A stretch of 64,000 bases of DNA from Sphaerotilus montanus (GCF_013410775.1 NZ_JACCFH010000001.1:3162001-3226000); one strand, 5' to 3'. Positions 25,804 through 36,121 are shown, numbered from the stretch's first letter. Program-made: numbers and translations. Notes: generated by a model from the letters alone, not told the origin.

Positions 25804-27025
25804 ACCCGCACCCTCCTGGCTCGACGAGCTGCCCGCCCACCTGCAGGCGCTGGACGCGGCCCACCTGCTGCGCCGCCGCCGCGTCGTGCGCCCGCTCGGC
25901 GACGGCTACCTGAGCGTCGATGGCGAGCGCCTGCTGGCCTTCTGCAGCAACGACTACCTAGGCCTCGCGGGCGATCCGGCGCTGGTCGCCGCCGCCTGTG
26001 AGGGCGCTCGGCACTACGGCGTCGGCTCCGGCGCTTCGCCAATGGTCAGCGGCCACAGCGTGGCGAACGCGGCGCTCGAAGAGGAACTGGCGCGCTTCGT
26101 CGGCCTGCCGCGGGCGCTGTACTTCTACGCCGGCTTTGCCACCAACGCCTCGGTCATCCCGGCGCTGGTCGGCGAGGGCGACGCGCTGTTCTCCGACGCG
26201 CTGAACCACGCCTGCCTGATCGACGGCGCCCGGCTGTCGAAGGCGACGATCCACCGTTTCGCCCACGCCGACCTGGACCAGCTCGGCCGGCAGCTCGCCG
26301 CCTGCACCGCCCGGCGCAAGCTGGTGCTGAGCGACGCTGTCTTCAGCATGGACGGCGACGTGGCCGACGTGCCGCGCCTGCTCCATCTGTGCGAGCAGCA
26401 CGACGCGCTGCTGCTGATCGACGACGCCCACGGCTTCGGCGTGCTCGGTCCGCAGGGGCGGGGCACGCTGGCGCAGTTCGGGCTGGTCGGGGCGACGGCG
26501 TCGCGGCGCGTGCTCTACATGGCCACGCTTGGCAAGGCGCTGGGTGTCGCGGGCGCCTTCGTCGCCGGTGACGCCACGCTGGTCGAGTGGCTGCTGCAGA
26601 AGACGCGCAGCTACACCTTCGCCACCGCCGCGCCCGCGCTGCTGGCCGAGGCGCTGCGGGCCAGCCTGCGTTGCGTCGAGCGCGACGACTGGCGCCGTGC
26701 GCGGCTGGCCGAGCTGGTCGGCGTGCTGCGCCAGCGCCTGCACGCCGGGCTGGCCGGCACCGGCTGGCGCCTGCTCGATTCGCCCACGCCGATCCAGCCC
26801 CTGATCGTCGGCGACAACGCCACGGCGCTGGCGCTGATGGACGGCCTGCGCCAGCACGGCCTGTGGGTGCCCGCCATCCGCCCGCCCACCGTGCCGGCCG
26901 GCACCGCGCGGCTGCGCATCGCGCTGTCCGCTGCGCACAGCGTGGCCGATGTCGAGCGCCTCGCCGACACGATCCTCGCACTGTCTCCCCGACCTTCCCA
27001 GAACCCCCAGGAGCCCACCGCATGA
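25796..27025 (+). CDS. bioF: 8-amino-7-oxononanoate synthase
   Basis: A 409-residue PLP enzyme of the alpha-oxoamine synthase family. Visible motifs are [24 protein letters not shown], the [15 protein letters not shown] cofactor region and the lysine segment [14 protein letters not shown]. It condenses pimeloyl-ACP or pimeloyl-CoA with alanine. The stop overlaps the bioB start by 4 bp. Confidence 0.95.
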   Translation: MTEPAPSWLDELPAHLQALDAAHLLRRRRVVRPLGDGYLSVDGERLLAFCSNDYLGLAGDPALVAAACEGARHYGVGSGASPMVSGHSVANAALEEELARFVGLPRALYFYAGFATNASVIPALVGEGDALFSDALNHACLIDGARLSKATIHRFAHADLDQLGRQLAACTARRKLVLSDAVFSMDGDVADVPRLLHLCEQHDALLLIDDAHGFGVLGPQGRGTLAQFGLVGATASRRVLYMATLGKALGVAGAFVAGDATLVEWLLQKTRSYTFATAAPALLAEALRASLRCVERDDWRRARLAELVGVLRQRLHAGLAGTGWRLLDSPTPIQPLIVGDNATALALMDGLRQHGLWVPAIRPPTVPAGTARLRIALSAAHSVADVERLADTILALSPRPSQNPQEPTA

Positions 27026-28023
27026 GCCTCGCCACTGCCCAGCCGATCACCCTGATCCGCCCCGCCAAGCCCGCCACCCCGGCCGCCGACGCCCGCTGGA
27101 GCGTCGCGCAGATCGAGGCGCTGTTCGACCTGCCCTTCAACGACCTGCTCTGGCAGGCCCAGCAGGTCCACCGCCAGCACTTCGACGCCAACGAGGTGCA
27201 GCTCTCCACGCTGCTGTCGATCAAGACCGGCGGCTGCCCGGAGGACTGCGGTTATTGCCCTCAGTCCGTCCACTACGACACCGGCGTCGAGGCCAGCAAG
27301 ATGCTCGACATCGACGCCGTGTTGTCCGCTGCCCGTGATGCCAAAGGGCAGGGTGCGACCCGTTTCTGCATGGGCGCGGCCTGGCGCGCGCCGAAGGACC
27401 GCGACATCGAGAAGGTGGCCGAACTGGTCGCTGGCGTGAAAGACCTCGGCATGGAGACCTGCTGCACGCTCGGGATGCTGTCCGAGACGCAGGCGCAGTC
27501 GCTGAAAGAAGCCGGCCTCGACTACTACAACCACAACCTCGACACCGCCCCGGAAGCCTACGGCCGCATCATCACCACCCGCGACTACCAGGACCGCCTC
27601 GACACGCTGGAGCATGTCCGCAAGGCCGGCATGTCGGTCTGCTGCGGTGGCATCGTCGGCATGGGCGAGAGCCGCGCCGAGCGCGCCGGGCTGGTCGCGC
27701 AGCTCGCCAACCTGACGCCGTACCCGGAGTCGGTGCCGATCAACGAGCTGGTCAAGGTCGAAGGCACGCCGCTGGCCGACGCCGACAAGCTCGATCCGTT
27801 CGAGTTCGTGCGCACCATCGCGGTGGCGCGCATCACGATGCCGACGGCGCGTGTGCGCCTGTCCGCCGGCCGCGAGCAGATGGGCGAGGCGATCCAGGCG
27901 CTGTGTTTCCTGGCCGGCGCGAACTCGATCTTCTACGGCGACAAGCTGCTGACCACCGGCAATCCGCAGTCCGAGCGCGACCGCGCGCTGCTGGGCAAGC
28001 TCGGCATGCGCACGACGGCCTGA
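27022..28023 (+). CDS. bioB: Biotin synthase
   Basis: A 333-residue radical SAM enzyme. The [4Fe-4S] cysteine motif is in [11 protein letters not shown], with [10 protein letters not shown], the YYNHNLDT motif and the C-terminal [17 protein letters not shown]. It inserts sulfur into dethiobiotin. An AGGAG ribosome-binding site lies just before ATG 27022. Confidence 0.96.
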   Translation: MSLATAQPITLIRPAKPATPAADARWSVAQIEALFDLPFNDLLWQAQQVHRQHFDANEVQLSTLLSIKTGGCPEDCGYCPQSVHYDTGVEASKMLDIDAVLSAARDAKGQGATRFCMGAAWRAPKDRDIEKVAELVAGVKDLGMETCCTLGMLSETQAQSLKEAGLDYYNHNLDTAPEAYGRIITTRDYQDRLDTLEHVRKAGMSVCCGGIVGMGESRAERAGLVAQLANLTPYPESVPINELVKVEGTPLADADKLDPFEFVRTIAVARITMPTARVRLSAGREQMGEAIQALCFLAGANSIFYGDKLLTTGNPQSERDRALLGKLGMRTTA

Positions 28024-28040
28024 TCCGGCGATACCCGTCC

Positions 28041-28847
28041 ATGGCCACCGACCTGTTTCCGAAACGCATCGTCTGTCTCACCGAGGAGACGACCGAGACG
28101 CTGTACCTGCTGGGCGAGGAGCAGCGCATCGTTGGCATCTCCGGCTACACGGTGCGCCCGCCGCGGGCCCGGCAGGAGAAGCCGCGGGTGTCGGCCTACC
28201 TGACCGCGAAAATCGACAAGATCCTCGACCTGGAGCCGGACCTGGTGCTCGGCTTCTCGGACCTGCAGGCCGACATCGCCAGCCAGCTCATCCGCGCTGG
28301 CGTGTCGGTGCATGTGTTCAACCAGCGCAGCGTCGCCGAGATCCTGCAGATGGTCGCGATGGTCGGGGCCATGGTTGGCGCACAGGACAAGACGGCGGCG
28401 CTCCTGGCTGAACTGCAGGCCGGGCTGGACGAGGTGGCCGCCATCGGCCGGACGCTGCCGCGGCGTCCGCGGGTCTACTTCGAGGAATGGATGGACCCGA
28501 TCATCACCGGCATCGGCTGGGTCAGCGAGCTGAGCGTGCTGGCCGGCGGTGAGGAGTGTTTCCCGGAGCTGGCGGGCCAGTCGCTCGGCAAGAACCGCAT
28601 CGTCGCCGACCCGCTGGAGGTGGTGCGGCGCGCGCCGGACGTGGTCCTCGGTTCGTGGTGCGGGCGCAAGTTCCGGCCGGAGCAGGTGATGGCGCGCCCC
28701 GGCTGGGAGGCGGTGCCGGCGGTCGTGAACGGGCAGGTGTTCGAGATCAAGTCGAGCGAGATCCTGCAGCCCGGCCCGGCGTGCCTGACCGACGGCGTGC
28801 GCCAGATCCAGAAGCGCCTGCTCGGCTGGGCCGCGCTGCACGCCTGA
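28041..28847 (+). CDS. BtuF-like substrate-binding protein without signal peptide
   Basis: A 268-residue COG0614-type protein starting MATDLFPKRIVCLTEETTET, continuing YLLGEEQRIVGISGYTVRP, DLEPDLVLGFSDLQADI and VLGSWCGRKF. The fold is that of B12/siderophore-binding proteins, but there is no signal peptide or lipobox, so it should stay in the cytoplasm. Similar signal-less proteins are annotated cobalamin-binding in betaproteobacteria; their role is not established. It begins 17 bp after bioB, so it may be the last gene of the biotin operon. Confidence 0.75.
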   Translation: MATDLFPKRIVCLTEETTETLYLLGEEQRIVGISGYTVRPPRARQEKPRVSAYLTAKIDKILDLEPDLVLGFSDLQADIASQLIRAGVSVHVFNQRSVAEILQMVAMVGAMVGAQDKTAALLAELQAGLDEVAAIGRTLPRRPRVYFEEWMDPIITGIGWVSELSVLAGGEECFPELAGQSLGKNRIVADPLEVVRRAPDVVLGSWCGRKFRPEQVMARPGWEAVPAVVNGQVFEIKSSEILQPGPACLTDGVRQIQKRLLGWAALHA

Positions 28848-28859
28848 CCCGCCGCTACC

Positions 28860-29498
28860 TCAGGGCGCCGGTGTCTTCGGCTGGAAGTCGCAGCAGTCCG
28901 CCACTGCGCATTCCCAGCAGCGCGGCTTGCGCGCCTGGCAGACGTAGCGCCCGTGCAGGATCAGCCAGTGGTGCGCATCGACCCGGAACTCGGGCGGGAT
29001 GCGCCTGAGCAGCTGCATCTCCACCGCGTACGGCGTCTTGCCCGGCGCCAGCCCCGTGCGGTTGCCGACCCGGAACAGGTGCGTGTCCACCGCGCAGGTC
29101 GGCTCGCCCCAGGCCACGTTCAGCACCACGTTGGCCGTCTTGCGTCCGACCCCCGGCAGCGCCTCCAGCGCCTCGCGGCTGTGCGGCACCTGCCCGCCGT
29201 GCTGCGCCAGCAGGATCTGGCTCGTCTCGTACAGATGTTTCGCCTTGTTGCGATACAGCCCGATGGTGCGGATATGGTGCTCCAATCCGGCCACGCCCAG
29301 CGCGACGATCCTGCTCGGCGTGTTGGCGACCGGGAACAGTCGCCGTGTGACCTTGTTCACGCTGACGTCGGTCGCCTGTGCTGACAGCAGCACGGCGGCC
29401 AGCAACTCGAACACCGAGCTGTATTCCAGCTCGGACGCAGGGTAGGGATTGGCGTCACGAAGTGTGACAAAGAAACGTTTGGTGGATTCAGGTGTCAT
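28860..29498 (-). CDS. nth: Endonuclease III
   Basis: A 212-residue DNA glycosylase/AP lyase from ATG 29498 (MTPESTKRFF); an upstream ATG adds 16 unrelated residues. It has the helix-hairpin-helix LPGVGRKTANVVLN with catalytic Lys, the catalytic Asp in VDTHLFRV, and the C-terminal [4Fe-4S] cysteines (CQARKPRCWECAVADCC). It removes oxidised pyrimidines. It runs tail to tail with the preceding gene. Confidence 0.95.
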   Translation of the reverse strand: MTPESTKRFFVTLRDANPYPASELEYSSVFELLAAVLLSAQATDVSVNKVTRRLFPVANTPSRIVALGVAGLEHHIRTIGLYRNKAKHLYETSQILLAQHGGQVPHSREALEALPGVGRKTANVVLNVAWGEPTCAVDTHLFRVGNRTGLAPGKTPYAVEMQLLRRIPPEFRVDAHHWLILHGRYVCQARKPRCWECAVADCCDFQPKTPAP

Positions 29499-29584
29499 TG
29501 CAATCAGACCAGGCATCCCGGGACTCGGGGATCCGGCCAAGAACACACTCGAAAAACATGCCCGGACTGCGCAGAATCCCGGGC

Positions 29585-30043
29585 ATGAGCGAAGAAGTGC
29601 AACCGTGCCGGATCGAACCCCCCCTCAGCGCATTGCTGTTCCTGGGGTTGTCGATGGCATCGTTCGACAGTCCAGACGGGATCCTGTGGCAGCAGCCGCT
29701 GCCCTGGCTGCTGCTGGGCATCGCCGTCGGGCTCTGGCGTGCGCAGGGCTGGGCCCGCATGTTGGCCATGGGCGTGCTGACCGGGCTGCTGGCGGCCATG
29801 GCCTGGCCCGGTGGAGCCGACTTCCCGCCCGTGCGCGCGCTGCTGCTGGATCCATGGACAGCCGCCGGCCTGGAGCGCCACACGGGTCTGCATCCCACGG
29901 TCGGTGGGGCTCTGGTGGCCTCGGTGCTGCTGCTGTGGCTGATGTCGCCACCCGTGCGGCGCGCCTTCGCGCTGTCGGACCTGGACGCGGTCCGTGCCAG
30001 CCTGCCGCCCCTGCCGGACAGGGATGTCAAGGACGACCACTGA
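29585..30043 (+). CDS. Small hypothetical membrane protein
   Basis: About 152 residues from ATG 29585 (MSEEVQPCRIEPP); an ATG at 29558 is possible. Three or four hydrophobic segments are visible (LSALLFLGLSMASF, PWLLLGIAVGLW, MLAMGVLTGLLAAMAW, ALVASVLLLWLM), then a charged C-terminal tail. I do not recognise a family. It sits between nth and a ychJ-like gene and overlaps the latter tail to tail by 17 bp. Confidence 0.6.
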   Translation: MSEEVQPCRIEPPLSALLFLGLSMASFDSPDGILWQQPLPWLLLGIAVGLWRAQGWARMLAMGVLTGLLAAMAWPGGADFPPVRALLLDPWTAAGLERHTGLHPTVGGALVASVLLLWLMSPPVRRAFALSDLDAVRASLPPLPDRDVKDDH

Positions 30044-30431
30044 GATCGCCGTCCACGTAGAACCAGCGTCCGTCCTCGCGCACGAAGCGGCTGACCTCTT
30101 CCAGCCGGTGTGCCCGCCCGCCCAGCTTGCTGCGGGCCACGAACGACACCTCCGCACGGTCCGCGGCCAGCACCCGGTGGTGGCGCACGGTCAGGCCAAG
30201 CCAGCGCAGGCCCGGCTCGTTCGGCTCCAGCGCCGCCGGGCGTGTCGTCGGGTGCCAGGTGGCGAGCAGGTAGTCCAGCCGGTCGAGCACGAAGGCGCTG
30301 TAGCGCGCGCGCATCAGCGCTTCGGCCGTGGGTGCGGGCACCGCGGGTGCGCCAGCGTGGTAGCGGCCGCAGCAGGCCGACAGGCGGTGTCCGCTGCCGC
30401 ACGGGCAGGCGAAGTCGGGGGGCGTTGTCAT
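30027..30431 (-). CDS. YchJ-like SEC-C motif protein (UPF0225)
   Basis: A 134-residue protein starting MTTPPDFACPCGSGHRLSAC. The N-terminal cysteine cluster (CPCGSG...CCGRYH) is a SEC-C type zinc-binding motif, followed by the RARYSAF and TWHPTTRP segments of the YchJ family. It is cytoplasmic and of unknown function. The start was set at the ATG before the zinc motif; the upstream 39 codons show no family match. Confidence 0.82.
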   Translation of the reverse strand: MTTPPDFACPCGSGHRLSACCGRYHAGAPAVPAPTAEALMRARYSAFVLDRLDYLLATWHPTTRPAALEPNEPGLRWLGLTVRHHRVLAADRAEVSFVARSKLGGRAHRLEEVSRFVREDGRWFYVDGDLSGRP

Positions 30432-30502
30432 CCGCCCATTTTCAGGCACGGCGCGGCGCTGGTACGCTTGCAGGATTGCTGCCTCCGATTTCCCCCGTCG
30501 AC

Positions 30503-31300
30503 ATGCTCCTGCTGCTATCGCCTGCCAAGTCCCTGGATTTCGAGACACCGACCACGGTCGAGCCGACCCGCCCGGTGTTCATGGCCGATGCCGCGGCACT
30601 GGTCGAGCAGCTGCGCACCCAGTCTCCGGCGCAGATCGCGTCGCTGATGGCGCTGTCGGACAAGCTCGCGGCGCTGAATGTCGCCCGCTACGGTGCCTGG
30701 CGCCCGCGCAACACGGCGGCCAACAGCAAGCCGGCCGTGCTGGCGTTCGACGGTGATGTCTATGACGGCCTCTCCGCCACGACGCTGGACGCGGACGACC
30801 TGGCCTGGGCGCAGGACCATGTCGCCATTCTCTCCGGGCTGTACGGCGTCCTGCGGCCGCTCGACGCGCTGCAGCCCTACCGGCTCGAAATGGGCACGCG
30901 CTGGGCCAACCCGCGCGGCAAGGACCTCTACGCCTGGTGGGGCGACCGCATCGCCGAGGAACTGCTGCACCGCCTGTCGGCGCGCAAGACCGCGTCCACC
31001 ACGTCCACCATGCCGGTGATCGTCAACCTCGCCTCGCAGGAGTACGCCAGGGCCGCGCTGCGTCCGGCGCTCCTGCAGCGCGCCCGCGTGATCGAGTGCG
31101 TGTTCGAGGACTGGAAGGACAGCGGCTACAAGATCATCAGCTTCTACGCCAAGCAGGCGCGCGGACTGATGGCCCGCTACGCCATCACCCACCGGGCGGA
31201 CCACCCTGAAGCGCTGCAGGGCTTCGACCTGGGCGGCTACGGCCTCGATGCGGCCGCCTCGTCGCGCGACCGCTGGGTGTTCCGCCGCCGTGCGGGCTGA
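30503..31300 (+). CDS. yaaA: Peroxide stress protein YaaA
   Basis: A 265-residue UPF0246/DUF328 protein with the family start MLLLLSPAKSLDF, then AFDGDVYDGL, HVAILSGLYGVLRPLD, YRLEMGTRW and VIECVFEDWKD. In E. coli YaaA limits free iron under peroxide stress and binds DNA. ATG 30503 fits the family start exactly. Confidence 0.94.
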   Translation: MLLLLSPAKSLDFETPTTVEPTRPVFMADAAALVEQLRTQSPAQIASLMALSDKLAALNVARYGAWRPRNTAANSKPAVLAFDGDVYDGLSATTLDADDLAWAQDHVAILSGLYGVLRPLDALQPYRLEMGTRWANPRGKDLYAWWGDRIAEELLHRLSARKTASTTSTMPVIVNLASQEYARAALRPALLQRARVIECVFEDWKDSGYKIISFYAKQARGLMARYAITHRADHPEALQGFDLGGYGLDAAASSRDRWVFRRRAG

Positions 31301-31335
31301 GTCCGACTCCCGGTTTCACATCAAGGCAACACTGC

Positions 31336-32202
31336 ATGAGCACGACCATGAGCACCCAGACAGCCACCCCGGAACTGCGGCTTTGGATCCTGGAGCAGGC
31401 CCAGGCCGGGCACTCGCCCGATGCCGTCCTGCAGGCCATGAAACAGTCCGGCTGGGACGAGGAGGTCGCGCTGGTCGCGCTGGAGCAGACGCTGGAGGGC
31501 TTTCTCGCCGAGCAGGCCCGCCTGCAGGAGCGCCCGCCCGCGGTGCCGGTGCCCGAGCCCGATCTGACGCAGTCGCCATGCGCGCTGTGCCTGCCGGACG
31601 GGCAGGTGGCACGGGTCGTGGTGTCGATGCGCGAGCCGCGCGTCGTGGTGCTGGCGGGGTTCCTGTCCGACGAGGAGTGTGATGCGCTGCGCCAGCTCGC
31701 CGCGCCGCGTCTGGCCCGCTCCGAGACCGTCGACAACTCCACCGGCGGCAGCGAGGTCAACGAAGCCCGCACCAGTGCCGGCATGTTCTTCGGCCGCGGC
31801 GAGACGGCGCTGATCGAGCGCATCGAGCAGCGCATCGCCGCGCTGCTGCGCTGGCCGGTCGAGAACGGCGAAGGCCTGCAGGTGCTGCACTACCGGCCCG
31901 GTGCCGAGTACAAGCCGCACTACGACTACTTCGATCCGGCGCAGCCCGGCTCGGCCACCATCCTCAAGCGTGGTGGCCAGCGGGTCGGCACGGTGGTGAT
32001 GTACCTGAACACGCCCGAGGCCGGGGGTGGAACGACCTTCCCCGATGTGCACCTCGAAGTGGTGCCCATCAAGGGCCACGCGGTGTTCTTCAGCTACGAG
32101 CGGGCCCATCCGGACACCCGCTCGCTGCACGGGGGGGCTCCGGTGATCGCCGGCGAGAAGTGGGTGGCCACCAAGTGGCTGCGCGAGCGGCGCTTCGACT
32201 GA
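31336..32202 (+). CDS. Prolyl 4-hydroxylase-like 2-oxoglutarate/Fe(II) oxygenase
   Basis: A 288-residue protein. The N-terminal 75 residues are helical and may form a small binding domain (ILEQAQAGHSPDAV). The C-terminal 190 residues are a P4Hc fold: iron ligands in HYDYFD and in SLHGG, and the 2-oxoglutarate lysine in EKWVATKW. Bacterial members hydroxylate prolines of proteins such as EF-Tu; the target here is unknown. There is no signal peptide. An alternative ATG lies four codons inside. Confidence 0.85.
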   Translation: MSTTMSTQTATPELRLWILEQAQAGHSPDAVLQAMKQSGWDEEVALVALEQTLEGFLAEQARLQERPPAVPVPEPDLTQSPCALCLPDGQVARVVVSMREPRVVVLAGFLSDEECDALRQLAAPRLARSETVDNSTGGSEVNEARTSAGMFFGRGETALIERIEQRIAALLRWPVENGEGLQVLHYRPGAEYKPHYDYFDPAQPGSATILKRGGQRVGTVVMYLNTPEAGGGTTFPDVHLEVVPIKGHAVFFSYERAHPDTRSLHGGAPVIAGEKWVATKWLRERRFD

Positions 32203-32280
32203 GTGTTCCAAGGCTGAAAAAATCGACGATCGACGCCGCTGCCGCTACATTCCTTGCACTCAACCTGGAGACCTCCTCCC

Positions 32281-32886
32281 ATGCAACTGCTGATTGCCGC
32301 CCTCGCGGCCGTGATGCTCACCGCCGGCGCTGCTGCGCAGGCCCAGACCAGCACCGGCCAGACCCCCAAGCCCATCACGATGCCTGCGGCACCGGCTGCC
32401 GTGCCGGCCGTGCCTGATCCGGCCACCCTGCGCGATCCGGCCATGTCCGCCGCCGAGCGCAAGGTCGAGCAGCTCGACAAGGCGCTGGAAGCCCGCCGGG
32501 CTCGCCAGGCCGAGGCCCACAAGTCGGCCGAAGCCGCCAAGGCGGCCAAGGCCGAGAAGGCGCCCAGGACCGACAAGGCTGCAGTGAAGGCGGTCGACGC
32601 GTCGGCGCGCACGGCTGCCGAACGACGCGCGGCGCGCAAGGCCGAGCGTCTGGCTGCCCGCAAGGCGGCACGCGAGGCGGCGGCGGAGGCCCGCAAGGCG
32701 AAGTCGGCCAAGGCAGACAAGGCGGACAAGCTCGCCGCGGCGAAGAAGCCCAAGGCCGACAAGGCCGCACTGCTGGCTGAAAAGAAGGCCGCTGCCGCTG
32801 CCCGTCTCGCCGAGCGCAAGGCCCGCAAGGAAGCCGCCTCGACCAAGGCCGCGGCCAGGATTCTCAACGACGGTTCGCGACCCTGA
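32281..32886 (+). CDS. Exported Lys/Ala-rich (histone H1-like) protein
   Basis: A 201-residue protein from ATG 32281 with a signal peptide (LLIAALAAVMLTAGAAAQAQ) and then a Pro/Ala-rich linker. From residue 60 on come about 140 residues of Ala-Lys-Arg-Glu helix resembling histone H1 or TolA-like stalks (repeats such as KADKADKLAAAKKPKADKA). No catalytic motif is visible. It may be a periplasmic stalk or a nucleic acid/polymer binder. The 3' end overlaps the opposite-strand nuclease gene by 23 bp. The reading frame is supported by the signal peptide and consistent codon use. Confidence 0.7.
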   Translation: MQLLIAALAAVMLTAGAAAQAQTSTGQTPKPITMPAAPAAVPAVPDPATLRDPAMSAAERKVEQLDKALEARRARQAEAHKSAEAAKAAKAEKAPRTDKAAVKAVDASARTAAERRAARKAERLAARKAAREAAAEARKAKSAKADKADKLAAAKKPKADKAALLAEKKAAAAARLAERKARKEAASTKAAARILNDGSRP

Positions 32887-34273
32887 GCGTGCCGAGGTCC
32901 TGCAGCCTCAGGCATTCACCCGCCTGAGGCACGCGGGCCGGCCAGCCCAGCGTGTCCTCGATGCGGATGCGCAGCGCGTCCGAGGCTTCCGGCTCGCCAT
33001 GCACCACCATCACCTGCTTCGGCGCGGTCGGCATCTGGCGCATCCACGCGAGCAGGCCGTCCGCATCGGCGTGGCCGGACAGGCCTTCGAGGTGGTGCAC
33101 CTGTGCCTTGACGGCCACGTACCGGCCCATCACCTTGATCTCCGTGGCCCCGCTGACCAGCCTGGCGCCACGGCTGCCGGGCACCTGGAAGCCGGGAAAC
33201 ACGATCGCATGGCGCGGATCGGGTGCCAGCGCCGCGAGGTGTCCCAGCACCCGGCCGCCCGTGGCCATGCCGCTCGATGACAGGATCACCGCCGGCCCGC
33301 GCAGGCGCGACAGCTTCGCCGAGTCCTGCGGCTTGTGCACGGGCTTGACCCCTTCGCTGAACCCGCGGGCCTCGGCCTTCGACAGGCGCAGCAGGTCGCG
33401 GTGGGCGGTGTAGATGGCGGTGGCTTCCTGCGCCATCGGGCTGTCGAGGAAGACCGGCAGGTCGTCCGGGATCGCCCCTTCATCGCGCAGGCGGTGCAGC
33501 ACCAGCATCAGCGCCTGCGCCCGCCCGACGGCGAACGTCGGGATCAGCACCTTGCCGCCGCGCCGTGCCGTCTGCCGGATGATCTCGCCGAGGTGTGCGA
33601 CCGTGTGGTCTGCAGGGTGCTGCCGGTTGCCATAAGTACTCTCGACCACCAGCAGATCCGGCGCCAGGCTGAGCGGTGCGGTGATGGGCAGCGGGGGCGG
33701 CATCATCAGGTCGTCGGTGCGTCCGACGTCACCCGAGAACACCAGCGCATGGTCGGCATCGCGCAGCGTCACGGCGCAGGCGCCGAGCAGGTGGCCGACC
33801 GGCGTGAGTTCGGCGCGCAGGCCGGGCAGGGGATCGAACGGTTTGCCCGTCGCCACGGGCCGCAGCCGTTCGATGGCGCGGCGGGCATCCTTGGTCGTGT
33901 AGAGCGGCCTGGCCGGGTCGTGGCGCGACCAGCCCCCCTTGTTGGCGCGGCGGGCGTCCTCTTCCTGGAGCTTGGCGGCGTCCAGCAACAGCACTTCGGC
34001 CAGATCGCGGGTGGCGGCACTGCACCAGATGCGGCCGCGGAAGCCTTGCTGCACGAGCGCGGGCAGCCAGCCGCTGTGGTCAAGGTGGGCGTGGCTGAGG
34101 ATGACCGCATCAATCTCGTGCGGCGGCACCGCCAGGGGGGCCCAGTTGCGCTCGCGCAGCATCTTCCAGCCCTGGAACAGGCCGCAGTCGAGCAGGACAC
34201 GGTGTGGGCCGCTGGTCACCAGATGGCGTGAGCCGGTGACGCAGTCGGCGGCGCCCAGGAACTGGATCTCCAT
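32864..34273 (-). CDS. MBL-fold beta-CASP ribonuclease (YSH1/CPSF-like)
   Basis: A 469-residue metallo-beta-lactamase protein from ATG 34273 (MEIQFLGAADCVTGSRHLV). Zinc-site motifs are SHAHLDHSG, GHLLGACAV, FSGDVGR and the beta-CASP segments STYGNR, PTFAVGRAQ and SGMATGGRVLGHL, ending with HHLEGLSGHADADGLLAW. Members are RNA-processing nucleases. An upstream ATG 39 bp away gives no extra homology. The stop lies inside the end of the opposite-strand Lys/Ala-rich gene. Confidence 0.9.
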   Translation of the reverse strand: MEIQFLGAADCVTGSRHLVTSGPHRVLLDCGLFQGWKMLRERNWAPLAVPPHEIDAVILSHAHLDHSGWLPALVQQGFRGRIWCSAATRDLAEVLLLDAAKLQEEDARRANKGGWSRHDPARPLYTTKDARRAIERLRPVATGKPFDPLPGLRAELTPVGHLLGACAVTLRDADHALVFSGDVGRTDDLMMPPPLPITAPLSLAPDLLVVESTYGNRQHPADHTVAHLGEIIRQTARRGGKVLIPTFAVGRAQALMLVLHRLRDEGAIPDDLPVFLDSPMAQEATAIYTAHRDLLRLSKAEARGFSEGVKPVHKPQDSAKLSRLRGPAVILSSSGMATGGRVLGHLAALAPDPRHAIVFPGFQVPGSRGARLVSGATEIKVMGRYVAVKAQVHHLEGLSGHADADGLLAWMRQMPTAPKQVMVVHGEPEASDALRIRIEDTLGWPARVPQAGECLRLQDLGTLRVANRR

Positions 34274-34395
34274 GACAGGCTCCTTGCAGCAGGGGTCGCA
34301 CCAGCTTGGCACGACCCGCCCTGCAAGGCATCAGGAGACGCCCAGGGCGCCCGATCCGGACTTGATCCAGATCAAGCAGGTTGACCGGCGGCCGG

Positions 34396-35829
34396 TCAGC
34401 CGCCGCGGCGACCGGAGGTCAGGGCCGGGCGCTTGGGGCCTGCGCCCGTGCCCGAGCCGCTGCCGGCGCCTTGCGGACGTCCACCGCGCGGGGCGGCCGG
34501 ACGCTGCGGGGCGCTGCCCGGGCGTGCCGGTGCATTGCCACGCGGCTGGCCACCGGGGGCGGCCGGGCGGCGCTGTTCGCCACCGCGTCCACCGCCGCCA
34601 CCCGCACCGCGGCCATTGCCACCGCCGCCGCCGGCACCACCCAGCGTGCGGCGACCGATCTGGATCGGCTCGGCGCGCTCGCCCGGATCGGCTTCGAAAC
34701 CGGCCACCGACTCGCGCGGGATGCTGCGCTTGATCAGCTTCTCGATGTCGGCGAGGAAGGCTTCCTCGTCCAGACACACCAGCGACAGGGCTTCGCCCTG
34801 CGCGCCGGCGCGGCCGGTGCGGCCGATGCGGTGCACGTAGTCTTCCGACACGTTCGGCAGCTCGAAGTTGATGACGTGCGGCAGCTGGTCGATGTCGATG
34901 CCGCGGGCCGCGATGTCGGTCGCCACCAGCACGCACAGCTCGCCCGTCTTGAACTCGGCCAGCGCCTTGGTGCGCGCGCCCTGGCTCTTGTTGCCGTGGA
35001 TCGCCATCGCGGTGATGCCGGCCTTGTTCAGGTGCTCGCACAGGCGGTTCGCGCCGTGCTTCATGCGCGTGAACACCAGCACCTGGTGCCAGTCGTGCGT
35101 CTTGATCAGGTGGATCAGCAGATCCTTCTTCTTCTCGCGACCGACCTTGATCACGCGCTGGGCGATGTTCTCGGCGGTGGCGTTGCTGCGGGCGACCTCG
35201 ATCACCTGCGGCGCGTTCAGCAGGCGGTCGGCCAGGGCCTTGATTTCCGGGCTGAAGGTGGCCGAGAACAGCAGGCTCTGCTTCTTCGGCGGCAGCATCG
35301 CCAGCACCTTCTTGATGTCATGGACGAAGCCCATGTCCAGCATGCGGTCGGCCTCGTCCAGCACGAAGAACTCCACCTGGGTCAGGTCGAGCATGCCTTG
35401 CTGGTGGTGGTCGAGCAGGCGGCCGGGGGTGGCGACCAGGATGTCCACGCCGCGCTTGAGCTGCGCGATCTGCGGGCCCATGCCGACGCCGCCGAACATC
35501 ACCATGCTCTTCAGGCTCAGGTGCTTGCCGTAGGTGCGCACGCTTTCCTCGACCTGGGCGGCGAGTTCGCGGGTGGGGGTCAGGATCAGCGCGCGGATGG
35601 CGTAGCGGCCACGGCTGTCCTTGGCGGGCTGGCCGGCGGCCAGGCGGTGCAGCAGCGGCAGCGTGAAGCCGGCCGTCTTGCCGGTGCCGGTCTGCGCGCC
35701 GGCGAGCAGGTCACCACCGGCGAGAACCGCCGGGATGGCTTGCGCTTGAATGGGGGTGGGGATTTCGTAGCCTTGTTCGCGGATGGCGCGAAGGATCGGC
35801 TGGGCCAGGCCCAGATCATCAAACGTCAT
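34396..35829 (-). CDS. rhlE: DEAD-box RNA helicase, RhlE type
   Basis: A 477-residue helicase with the Q motif ([12 protein letters not shown]-like: [13 protein letters not shown]), [56 protein letters not shown] and [10 protein letters not shown]. The last 110 residues are Gly/Arg/Pro-rich and low complexity, as in RhlE2-like proteins, and probably bind RNA. The long 5' gap suggests it has its own promoter. Confidence 0.93.
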   Translation of the reverse strand: MTFDDLGLAQPILRAIREQGYEIPTPIQAQAIPAVLAGGDLLAGAQTGTGKTAGFTLPLLHRLAAGQPAKDSRGRYAIRALILTPTRELAAQVEESVRTYGKHLSLKSMVMFGGVGMGPQIAQLKRGVDILVATPGRLLDHHQQGMLDLTQVEFFVLDEADRMLDMGFVHDIKKVLAMLPPKKQSLLFSATFSPEIKALADRLLNAPQVIEVARSNATAENIAQRVIKVGREKKKDLLIHLIKTHDWHQVLVFTRMKHGANRLCEHLNKAGITAMAIHGNKSQGARTKALAEFKTGELCVLVATDIAARGIDIDQLPHVINFELPNVSEDYVHRIGRTGRAGAQGEALSLVCLDEEAFLADIEKLIKRSIPRESVAGFEADPGERAEPIQIGRRTLGGAGGGGGNGRGAGGGGGRGGEQRRPAAPGGQPRGNAPARPGSAPQRPAAPRGGRPQGAGSGSGTGAGPKRPALTSGRRGG

Positions 35830-36121
35830 GGAGTGGCACCCGTGTCGGGGTGCTTGTCGCGCCGCCTGCAGCGCCTCGGGCGAGGCGGCCAGTCGAGGGT
35901 GGCGCGGGATTGGAGAGGGCGTCGGAGGCGACTGCAGCGTTCTGACTGGTGCGAATGCTGCAGTGCGATTGTAGCGGTGGGGCCGGTGAGCGGCCGCAGA
36001 AGATCTGGCCCTGTTCCTGAGGGCTTGTCATGGCGCTGTCGATTGGATGCACTGACATGGTGCGCGCATGCCCAATGTGTGGGCGGCTGCGGGGCCGTTC
36101 TGTCTCGGCGGTGGTGGGATC

